DNA of 17,517 nucleotides from Syntrophaceae bacterium (GTDB lineage: Bacteria > Desulfobacterota > Desulfomonilia > Desulfomonilales > Desulfomonilaceae): assembly GCA_014874425.1 (NCBI GenBank), contig JACWAG010000466.1, forward strand, positions 1-17,517, in the 5' to 3' direction. The position numbers and the translations under genes are program-made. The first letter of the stretch is position 1, and each line of letters begins with the position of its first letter. Shown here one piece after another: positions 1 to 6,330 of this stretch. The notes beneath the pieces were generated by a model. That model did no database searches, was not told where the DNA came from, and saw nothing but the letters and a program-made list of their open reading frames with translations.

Positions 1-2
1 AT

Positions 3-860
3 CCATTTCAGTCCTATACTCAAGCGTTTGCGACTTCCAGCCCATCCTATGTGGATAATTCGCAGAGCGGAAATCTTCTTTCTTTGGCCGCGCGGTGGGG
101 AATGGCGACATGTTGGGGCAGCAATGGGCCATCCCCGGTTCATGTCTGCCTAACTGACGAAATGGGAATAGGATTCAATTCTTTTTTTGGTTTCAACGCC
201 TCACTCAATTTTGTTGATAGAAACGACTATGGCGCCGTAATCGTCGCGGACATTAATCGACTTCAGTTTCACGGAAATGGAACAGTAACAGATACCGAAT
301 TGGCTCGAAGATACGCTTTAGTAATTGGGGATTCTCTTTCCGGCGATAACTTCACTACTATTGTGTCACTGAACTCGGATTTTCATCTTGGTTCCATTTT
401 GGAGGCACACTCGCTGAAATTCTTTCCCAGGGTACAGTTTGTGGACTACATCCAGGACATGAGCCTGACAAATCATACACAACATTGGGCCGATTCCGGC
501 GCTAGCAGATATACTTTATTGGGGGTTGGAGGAGTCGTTGAACTTGACCATCTACCTTTCTGGACCGGCCCAGCGCCTGACACTTTTGGTAGTGTCCTGT
601 CCCCAGGACTGAGGTTGTCCGGAACCATTGGAACTAGTGGCCATGGAGTGAGTTATTGGTCCTGGAATATAGCCTTAAAGTTCTTAAAATTCGGTACGTC
701 AACCCTCAGATTCGCTAACCGTGAAACACAAATTTGGGCTGAAGCGGGTATATCCATGTGGCAAATCCTTGAACCGCCGGCTAAACACGAGACTCACTGG
801 AGAGACATGGGACGGGTGGATACAATGATGTTTTATCTACAAGGATCCGCTGTTTTTTGA
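3..860 (+). CDS. Unrecognised protein, 3' part only; possible outer-membrane beta-barrel
   Basis: The reading frame is open from the first bases of the window, so the true start lies upstream; an in-frame GTG at 51 need not be the start. I do not recognise the family. The visible 285 or so residues contain no cytoplasmic-enzyme motifs and no long hydrophobic helices. The second half has many short stretches with alternating polar and aromatic or aliphatic residues, rich in G, S, F, W and Y. The chain ends in LQGSAVF, and a C-terminal phenylalanine is typical of outer-membrane beta-barrels. That is suggestive only. The gene stops with TGA at 858-860, and 127 bases without a convincing terminator separate it from the regulator gene. 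I see no functional link to the kdp locus. The alternative is a secreted or periplasmic beta-rich protein. Confidence 0.55.
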   Translation, partial: PFQSYTQAFATSSPSYVDNSQSGNLLSLAARWGMATCWGSNGPSPVHVCLTDEMGIGFNSFFGFNASLNFVDRNDYGAVIVADINRLQFHGNGTVTDTELARRYALVIGDSLSGDNFTTIVSLNSDFHLGSILEAHSLKFFPRVQFVDYIQDMSLTNHTQHWADSGASRYTLLGVGGVVELDHLPFWTGPAPDTFGSVLSPGLRLSGTIGTSGHGVSYWSWNIALKFLKFGTSTLRFANRETQIWAEAGISMWQILEPPAKHETHWRDMGRVDTMMFYLQGSAVF

Positions 861-987
861 GGGAATTCGTTTCGTTTCAATTTACCTGGCCGGGGCTCCC
901 TGATTTCGCCTTTCTCAACATATCGAAACACCAACCTTGGCCTTTCAATCGGGGCCATCACACTTTTGTAATTTACTGTAGCAAGGC

Positions 988-2328
988 ATGGCAAATCCCT
1001 TGAACATTATAGTGGTTGATGATGAAGTCAATATCCGCCGTACTCTTTCGGTTTGTCTGGAATCTGAAGGACATAGAGTTTTAGCGGTAAGCAATTTTCG
1101 AGACGCTTTGTTGGAGGCTTCCCGTAGGTCTTTTGATTTGGCGTTCGTAGATTTGCGACTAGGTCCGGACAGTGGATTGGACCTGATTCAGCCCTTGATC
1201 GCATCCTCACCGTGGCTCAAAGTCATTGTGGTCACCGCGTATTCTTCCATTGAAACCGCCATTGAGGCCATGCGGAGAGGCGCATCGGATTACATTCCGA
1301 AGCCATTCACTCCAGCGCAAGTCAGACTGGCTGTGGACAAAGTAGCTCAAGTTCGTTCCCTGGAACAGAAGCTATCGACCCTTGAGGAAGAACTCGGAAG
1401 GTCCAGTCAGCAGGTCGATTTCTCAAGTGATAATACCAAGATGCAGAGGGCTGTAATCCTGTCACGTCAGGTCGCTCCTACTGAGGCTACTGTCCTCATA
1501 AGAGGTGAGAGCGGGACCGGCAAGACTGTCTTGGCGCGCGAGATTCACCATTGGAGTGATAGAGGAATAAAACCATTTGGGGTCATCTCCTGTCCAAGCC
1601 TATCCCCAGAGTTGATGGAAAGTGAACTGTTCGGCCATGTAAAAGGGGCCTTTACAGGGGCGATCAGAGATAATCCTGGCCGCATAGCTGTGAGTGAAGG
1701 TGGAACACTCTTCCTCGACGAAGTCAGCGAGCTTCATCTTTCTGTTCAGCCTAAGCTTTTACGGTTTCTACAAGACAGGGAATATGAACAAATGGGCTCG
1801 CACAAGACCAGAAAGGCGGACGTGCGAATAATATCAGCCACCAATGTAGACTTGGAACACGCTATTGAAAACTCAAAATTCAGGGAAGACTTATTCTATC
1901 GGCTCAATGTAATACAGATTGAAATACCGCCATTGAGGGAGCGGCCTGAAGACATCATCACTCTTGCCGAGAAATCACTAACGTTCTTCATCCGTAAATA
2001 TCACCGTTCCCTAAGCGGATTTACGGATGAAGCTTTGGTAGCCCTCCAGGAGTATGATTGGCCTGGAAATGTCAGAGAATTACGGAATGTAGTGGAACGA
2101 GCCGCAATTCTTTGTTCAGCGGATAAAGTCGGAACAGAATACTTACCAAATAAGATGGCGCCGCGTCCAACTACCTTACGAATTGGCGCCCCGGTAAGTC
2201 TAAACAGAATCGAAGAGGAACACATTCGAATAGTGCTTGCGAGCAGCAAGTCCTTTCAGGAAGCGGCCGACATACTTGGAATAGACCAGGCTACACTTTG
2301 GCGCCGCAGAAAACAGTACGGAATCTAA
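988..2328 (+). CDS. Sigma-54-dependent response regulator, NtrC/AlgB type
   Basis: This 446-residue transcription activator has three domains. The receiver (about 5-120) has the acidic pair D11/D12, likely phospho-acceptor D55 (FVDLRLG), T83 and K105. The AAA+ sigma-54 domain (about 143-375) has Walker A GESGTGKT (173-180), the sigma-54-contact loop GAFTGA (220-225), Walker B LFLDE (241-245) and arginine-finger region residues near FREDLFYRLNV. A Fis-type helix-turn-helix closes the C-terminus (about 405-446), ending LGIDQATLWRRRKQYGI, which resembles AlgB. An intact GAFTGA loop means it should open sigma-54 promoters. The next gene is a KinB-like kinase, so the two probably form a phosphorelay, and the sites between them are its likely targets. 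It takes the place KdpE (an OmpR-type regulator) has in classical kdp loci. The start at ATG 988 gives the usual N-terminus; the upstream AAGG (983-986) is too close to be a good ribosome binding site. No clear sigma-70 promoter is visible in 861-987. Confidence 0.93.
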   Translation: MANPLNIIVVDDEVNIRRTLSVCLESEGHRVLAVSNFRDALLEASRRSFDLAFVDLRLGPDSGLDLIQPLIASSPWLKVIVVTAYSSIETAIEAMRRGASDYIPKPFTPAQVRLAVDKVAQVRSLEQKLSTLEEELGRSSQQVDFSSDNTKMQRAVILSRQVAPTEATVLIRGESGTGKTVLAREIHHWSDRGIKPFGVISCPSLSPELMESELFGHVKGAFTGAIRDNPGRIAVSEGGTLFLDEVSELHLSVQPKLLRFLQDREYEQMGSHKTRKADVRIISATNVDLEHAIENSKFREDLFYRLNVIQIEIPPLRERPEDIITLAEKSLTFFIRKYHRSLSGFTDEALVALQEYDWPGNVRELRNVVERAAILCSADKVGTEYLPNKMAPRPTTLRIGAPVSLNRIEEEHIRIVLASSKSFQEAADILGIDQATLWRRRKQYGI

Positions 2329-2340
2329 GAATAATACTCC

Positions 2341-2355
2341 CTTGCAAACTGCAAG
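2341..2355. promoter_or_regulatory. Upstream activator-like site 1 (perfect dyad)
   Basis: CTTGCAAACTGCAAG is a perfect 6-3-6 inverted repeat just after the regulator gene. Its core TGCAAACTGCAA (2343-2354) recurs with one change at 2375-2386. The centre lies about 127 bases upstream of the start point predicted from the -24/-12 element, a normal enhancer distance for NtrC-family activators. Assignment to the neighbouring regulator is inferred. Confidence 0.6.
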
Positions 2356-2372
2356 GTCTGCTAAACCTAATC

Positions 2373-2387
2373 TGTGCAAACCGCAAT
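2373..2387. promoter_or_regulatory. Upstream activator-like site 2
   Basis: TGTGCAAACCGCAAT contains TGCAAACCGCAA (2375-2386), which matches site 1 in 11 of 12 core bases. The two cores start exactly 32 bases apart, close to three turns of the helix, so both would face the same side of the DNA. The dyad is weaker than in site 1. The centre lies about 95 bases upstream of the predicted start point. Confidence 0.55.
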
Positions 2388-2409
2388 CTCATAAAACATA
2401 CAATTTTCT

Positions 2410-2422
2410 TAACCATTTGATA
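2410..2422 (-). promoter_or_regulatory. IHF binding site candidate
   Basis: Read on the - strand this is TATCAAATGGTTA, a full match to the IHF consensus WATCARNNNNTTR. It lies between the two activator-like sites and the -24/-12 element. IHF commonly bends DNA at that position so that a sigma-54 activator can reach the polymerase. It lies in AT-rich DNA and overlaps the palindrome at 2416-2432. Confidence 0.5.
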
Positions 2423-2432
2423 TCATATCAAA
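2416..2432. repeat. Perfect 8-1-8 palindrome
   Basis: TTTGATATCATATCAAA is a perfect inverted repeat with one central base. It overlaps the IHF match, so it may simply be part of that site, or it may be an operator for an unknown factor. Its centre is about 50 bases upstream of the predicted transcription start. Confidence 0.5.
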
Positions 2433-2449
2433 CGTGTCAACGCGTCCTT

Positions 2450-2465
2450 TGGCGCCATCCTTGCT
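2450..2465 (+). promoter_or_regulatory. Sigma-54 (-24/-12) promoter of the kinase-kdp operon
   Basis: TGGCGCCATCCTTGCT fits the sigma-54 pattern TGGCACN5TTGCW with one mismatch in the -24 box. The invariant GG (2451-2452) and GC (2463-2464) are 12 bases apart, as required. The predicted start is near 2476, just before the ribosome binding site at 2479 and the ATG at 2491. A sigma-54 activator gene lies immediately upstream, and no other promoter is evident between the kinase and kdpD, so this probably drives the whole run. Confidence 0.8.
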
Positions 2466-2478
2466 TTTATCTGTTACT

Positions 2479-2483
2479 GGAGG
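2479..2483 (+). promoter_or_regulatory. Ribosome binding site that fixes the kinase start
   Basis: GGAGG stands 7 bases before ATG 2491. It favours that start over the in-frame GTG at 2434, which would place the sigma-54 promoter inside the coding region. Confidence 0.75.
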
Positions 2484-2490
2484 CCTCTGC

Positions 2491-4326
2491 ATGCTTGGAA
2501 TTCGGCAAAAGCTTTCTTTGGGCTTTGGCGGGCTACTGGCCGTCATAGTGATCATCGGTCTCGAAAGCGTATCCCTGCTCTCTGAACTCGGTGGTTCAAT
2601 AGATGTCATACTAAAGGAAAATTACCGCAGCGTGATCGCGTGCCAAGAGATGAAAGAAGCCCTGGACCGTATGGATCGCGGGATGTTGTTCATACTCCTC
2701 GGCTATAAAAGTCAAGGAACCGATCTTTTAAGCAAAAATAGAGTGTCATTTCAAAAAGCGCTCGATGTTGAACTTCAAAATATCACTATTGAGGGAGAGG
2801 CAGAAAAGGCGGCGCATCTTCAGGAACTTTTCAAGCAATGTATACAGGCGACAGAATCAGTGACCCAACAAGGAGCGTCCAGCGATGGTATGCGAAAAGC
2901 CTATTTCTCGGCGCTTCTACCCTTGTTTCAGCAGATAAAAACAACCGACGACGAAATTCAGGATATGAATCAGCGGAACATGAGCGATGCAAATCAGCAT
3001 GCTCTGAAAAAGGCTGAGGCGGCCCGTCGGCTTATGCTGATGTTACTCGTGTTTGGGGCATTATTGGCGGTAGCCTTTGTGCTCCTCATAGGCAAGTGGA
3101 TCATTCAGCCGATAGCCGGGCTTACCTCGTCAGCCCTGGAAATAAAATCAGGAAATTTGGACCTGGTAGTTCCCACACGTTCCAAAGATGAGATTGGGAC
3201 TCTAGCCGAAACCTTTAACGACATGGCGGCAGCGCTTAGAGAATTCCGCCGAACACGCGCAGCTCAGTTGATTAACATCAAACGCGTCACTGAACAGGCA
3301 TTCAAGGTCTTACCCGAGGCTGTGGTTATCGTGAACACGGAGGGGATTATAGAAATCGCAAGTGAATTGGCTACTCAATTGTTCAACCTTCGACCGAACG
3401 ACAAGATAGACGATGCGCCTCATGGGATTGTCGATCTCTACAACGAAGCTATATCGACCGGGCGAGCCATAGAACCACAGGGTTCTCAATCACCAGTCCA
3501 AAAGTTCATTAACGGGAAGGAACATTATTTTCATCTGAAGGCTGTTCCGATTCTGGACAATTATCGACAGCCTACCGGCGTAATCCTTTCGTTGTCAGAC
3601 GTTACTTTGGAACGAGAGCAGAATGAAATGAAAAGGGGGGTCGTTTCCACCGTATCCCATCAACTTAAAACACCTCTAACATCTATAAGAATGTCTCTCC
3701 ATTTACTTCTGGAAGAAAAGGTGGGGACACTTTCAGAAAAGCAGGCCGACTTGATTGTGGCCGCGAGGGAAGAAAGCGATCGTCTTCATCTGATCCTGGA
3801 GCAATTGCTGAGCATCAGTCGTATAGAATCCGGAAAAACCAGCATGGATCTCAAAATGGTCAGGCCCCACGAATTGGTTTTGGAATCCGTCGAACCCTTT
3901 CACAGCGCAGCCACGGATCGAGGACTGACCCTGGAAGTCCAATTACCGGATGACTTGCCGGATGTGCTGGCTGATCCTTTAATGGTTTCGCAGGTATTTG
4001 CCAACCTGCTCTCTAACGCATTAAAATACACGGACCCGGGTGGAGTGGTGAGCGTATCAGCCCAAATCAAGGATGATTCCGTGCTGTTTTCCGTGTCAGA
4101 TACGGGAAGAGGCATCCCTGACCAATATCTTAAAAAGATCCTGGAAAATTTTTTCCGGGTACCAGGACAAACCGTCGAATCAGGGTTGGGGCTTGGACTG
4201 TCAATTGTTCAGGAGATCGTTGAAGCCCACGGTGGAACGGTAACTGTTGAAAGCCGTGAGTCTGAAGGAAGTATTTTTACGTTTTCGTTGAAGCGTTCTG
4301 ACAGCGTTTTTGAGGAGGAGTCCTAA
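2491..4326 (+). CDS. KinB-like membrane sensor histidine kinase (HAMP-PAS-HisKA-HATPase)
   Basis: This 611-residue sensor kinase probably phosphorylates the neighbouring sigma-54 activator. A first membrane helix (about 10-30) is followed by a roughly 150-residue periplasmic region that looks all-helical, like the four-helix sensor of KinB or chemoreceptors. A second helix (about 181-205) leads to a HAMP linker (about 206-260), then a PAS-like region (about 265-375). HisKA carries STVSHQLKTPLTSIR with phospho-acceptor H390. The ATPase domain has the N-box FANLLSNALKYTD (N505, N509), G1 VSDTGRGIP (D537) and G2 GLGLGLS (565-569). All catalytic motifs are intact, unlike in the KdpD-type protein at the end of the operon. 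The start at ATG 2491 is chosen for its ribosome binding site and because it lies just after the sigma-54 promoter. Its stop is one base before the next start codon, which indicates an operon with kdp. The ligand is unknown; turgor, potassium or envelope state are guesses. Confidence 0.9.
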   Translation: MLGIRQKLSLGFGGLLAVIVIIGLESVSLLSELGGSIDVILKENYRSVIACQEMKEALDRMDRGMLFILLGYKSQGTDLLSKNRVSFQKALDVELQNITIEGEAEKAAHLQELFKQCIQATESVTQQGASSDGMRKAYFSALLPLFQQIKTTDDEIQDMNQRNMSDANQHALKKAEAARRLMLMLLVFGALLAVAFVLLIGKWIIQPIAGLTSSALEIKSGNLDLVVPTRSKDEIGTLAETFNDMAAALREFRRTRAAQLINIKRVTEQAFKVLPEAVVIVNTEGIIEIASELATQLFNLRPNDKIDDAPHGIVDLYNEAISTGRAIEPQGSQSPVQKFINGKEHYFHLKAVPILDNYRQPTGVILSLSDVTLEREQNEMKRGVVSTVSHQLKTPLTSIRMSLHLLLEEKVGTLSEKQADLIVAAREESDRLHLILEQLLSISRIESGKTSMDLKMVRPHELVLESVEPFHSAATDRGLTLEVQLPDDLPDVLADPLMVSQVFANLLSNALKYTDPGGVVSVSAQIKDDSVLFSVSDTGRGIPDQYLKKILENFFRVPGQTVESGLGLGLSIVQEIVEAHGGTVTVESRESEGSIFTFSLKRSDSVFEEES

Positions 4327-4327
4327 T

Positions 4328-4411
4328 ATGATTGATCTAATTTTTATCTTAATTCTCGTAGCCTTTTTTGGGTTATGCGCCTTATATTGCCTGGCATGGG
4401 AAAGGATTTGA
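4328..4411 (+). CDS. 27-residue hydrophobic peptide upstream of kdpF
   Basis: A short frame runs from ATG 4328 to TGA 4409-4411. It begins MIDLIFILILVAFFGLC and ends LAWERI: a single membrane helix with an acidic N-terminus and a short charged tail. A strong ribosome binding site, GGAGGAG (4314-4320), lies 7 bases before the ATG inside the end of the kinase gene, and the start is one base after the kinase stop. I recall similar short hydrophobic frames next to kdpF in other bacteria but cannot check this. A small accessory subunit of the Kdp complex or a second KdpF-like peptide is possible. Good translation signals and tight packing argue that it is a real gene; the function is unknown. Confidence 0.65.
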   Translation: MIDLIFILILVAFFGLCALYCLAWERI

Positions 4412-4414
4412 ACC

Positions 4415-4498
4415 ATGTTTAACATTATTGTGGGTTTAATAGGCGTTGCGCTCATCGTTTATCTGTTCATAACGGTTCTAAGGCCTGAAAAGTTCTGA
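4415..4498 (+). CDS. kdpF: KdpF, small subunit of the potassium-transporting ATPase
   Basis: This 27-residue single-helix peptide begins MFNIIVGLIGVALIVYLF and ends TVLRPEKF. The hydrophobic helix followed by a short tail with a conserved P-E-[KR]-F end is typical of KdpF, which stabilises the KdpABC complex in the inner membrane. AAAGGA (4401-4406) is placed 8 bases before the ATG, and the start is three bases after the previous stop. kdpA follows after 15 bases. Confidence 0.85.
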   Translation: MFNIIVGLIGVALIVYLFITVLRPEKF

Positions 4499-4513
4499 CG
4501 AGGTAAAAGCATA

Positions 4514-6316
4514 ATGAACTATTTCGGATGGATACAATTGGCGCTGTTTGTTGGTCTCCTGCTTGCTCTTACCAAGCCCATGGGCGTTTATCTGACTCGA
4601 GTGTTGGATGTTGACGGCAAAACGTTTCTAGACCCTATTATGCGACCAGTTGAGCGGTTATTTTATTTCCTGCTGGGCATTGACCCCAAAAACGAGCAGG
4701 ACTGGAAACAGTATTCGTTTTCCTTGATCGCTTTTAGCCTTGTCGGAGCATTGTTTACCTATGCGATTCTTCGATTACAGCATCTCTTACCGTTAAATCC
4801 TCAAGGTTTTGGGCCTGTGGACGACCATCTTTCGTTTAATACAGCCGTGAGTTTTATCACCAACACGAACTGGCAAAGTTACGGTGGCGAATCAACCATG
4901 TCATACTTTTCACAAATGGTAGGGTTGGCGCTCCATAATTTCACTTCCGCAGCCTCGGGAATAGCCGTAGCGGCCGCCGTGGTCCGAGGCGTATCAAGAA
5001 ATTCCTCGAAAACAATTGGCAATTTCTGGACGGATCTGACTCGAATAATTCTCTATGTGCTTTTGCCTATTTGCATTATCTATTCGATATTTCTGGTATC
5101 TCAGGGAATGATCCAAAATTTTAAGCCATATGAGACAGCTCAAGTGATCAACCCCTATACGGCTCAGGTCATTAAGAAAGATGTCAACAGCCAGGAAATC
5201 AAGGACGAGCGGGGTAAGCCGCTGACAGAGGAAAGAAAAGTCGAAACTCAGACCATCTTACAAGGCCCGATGGCTTCTCAAGTGGCCATTAAGATGTTGG
5301 GAACCAATGGCGGTGGGTTTACAAATGCTAACGCAGCCCATCCCTATGAGAACCCGACACCTCTCTCCAATTTTCTGCAAATGTTGTCCATTCTATTGAT
5401 ACCGAGTGGATTGACATACTATCTCGGACGGACGGTAAAGAACCAACGCCACGGATGGGCGGTGTGGAGCGCAATGGCCACAATTCTTCTTGTTGGATTC
5501 CTTGTATGTTGGTGGGCGGAGTCTAATGGAAATCCTCACTTCCAAGCATTGGGAGTAGATGCTTCAGCAGGTAATTTGGAGGGCAAAGAAGCCCGTTTTG
5601 GTATTTTCAACTCGGCCCTCTTTGCAACCGTAACCACCGGCACATCCTGTGGCGCAGTAAATTCCATGCACGATTCCTTTACACCTTTGGGCGGGTTGAT
5701 TCCGATGCTTAACATACAGTTGGGAGAAGTAATCTTTGGCGGTGTTGGTTCAGGGTTGTATGGAATGATTGTTTTCGTTGTGCTTGCGGTGTTTCTTGCC
5801 GGCCTGATGATCGGCAAGACCCCGGAATACATCGGCAAAAAGATAGAAGCCTACGACGTAAAAGCAAGCGTAATGTTCATCATGGTCCCTGTCCTGAGCA
5901 TTCTCGGCTTCACCGCTTGGGCCGCTATAAGTTCGTGGGGTCTGGCTGGTTTGAATAATGCAGGACCTCACGGCTTCAGCGAGATTCTGTATGCGTTCTC
6001 ATCGGCTGCGGGTAACAATGGCAGCGCTTTTGCCGGACTCAACAGCAATTCCTATTGGTACGATATCACTTTGGGAATAGTTATGCTCCTGGGTAGATTT
6101 TTCATGATCGTCCCGGTCCTTGCTCTAGCTGGAAACCTGGCAAAAAAGAAACTGGTTCCCCCTAGTGAAGGCAGCTTTCCTGTAACTGGGCCAATCTTTA
6201 CAATAATTTTGATAGGCACGGTCTTGATAGTCGGCGCATTGACCTTTTTCCCCGCCCTGTCGCTTGGACCAATTGTTGAACATTACATCATGACTCATTC
6301 AAGTACATTATTTTAA
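4514..6316 (+). CDS. kdpA: KdpA, potassium-binding channel-like subunit
   Basis: KdpA forms the potassium selectivity filter and entry tunnel of the KdpFABC pump in the inner membrane. The four pore-loop signatures are present: TNTNWQSYGGE (116-126), LGTNGGGFTNAN (262-273), TTGTSCGAVNS (374-384) and AAGNNGSAFAG (498-508). About ten membrane helices are evident. At 600 residues it is longer than the 557 of E. coli, mainly because of a charged loop at about 203-250, between the third-to-fourth helix region and the second pore loop. That loop is rich in K, E, D, Q and T and should face outside. The start ATG 4514 is preceded by GAGG (4500-4503). kdpB follows after 14 bases. Confidence 0.97.
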   Translation: MNYFGWIQLALFVGLLLALTKPMGVYLTRVLDVDGKTFLDPIMRPVERLFYFLLGIDPKNEQDWKQYSFSLIAFSLVGALFTYAILRLQHLLPLNPQGFGPVDDHLSFNTAVSFITNTNWQSYGGESTMSYFSQMVGLALHNFTSAASGIAVAAAVVRGVSRNSSKTIGNFWTDLTRIILYVLLPICIIYSIFLVSQGMIQNFKPYETAQVINPYTAQVIKKDVNSQEIKDERGKPLTEERKVETQTILQGPMASQVAIKMLGTNGGGFTNANAAHPYENPTPLSNFLQMLSILLIPSGLTYYLGRTVKNQRHGWAVWSAMATILLVGFLVCWWAESNGNPHFQALGVDASAGNLEGKEARFGIFNSALFATVTTGTSCGAVNSMHDSFTPLGGLIPMLNIQLGEVIFGGVGSGLYGMIVFVVLAVFLAGLMIGKTPEYIGKKIEAYDVKASVMFIMVPVLSILGFTAWAAISSWGLAGLNNAGPHGFSEILYAFSSAAGNNGSAFAGLNSNSYWYDITLGIVMLLGRFFMIVPVLALAGNLAKKKLVPPSEGSFPVTGPIFTIILIGTVLIVGALTFFPALSLGPIVEHYIMTHSSTLF

Positions 6317-6330
6317 GAGGATAAACCGAG

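Noticed and set aside
937..952. Possible -24/-12 element before the regulator gene
   Set aside because: TTGGCC is present, but the -12 position reads TCGG instead of TTGC.
2341..2355. Terminator after the regulator gene
   Set aside because: The 6-3-6 hairpin is short and not followed by a T-run, and the core is repeated 32 bases later. A protein binding site fits better.
2434..2490. Longer kinase start at GTG 2434
   Set aside because: It has no ribosome binding site, and the -24/-12 promoter would fall inside the coding region. ATG 2491 has GGAGG at the right distance.
2466..2490. c-di-AMP or other riboswitch in front of the kdp operon
   Set aside because: The leader predicted from the sigma-54 promoter is only about 15 bases, far too short for a riboswitch.
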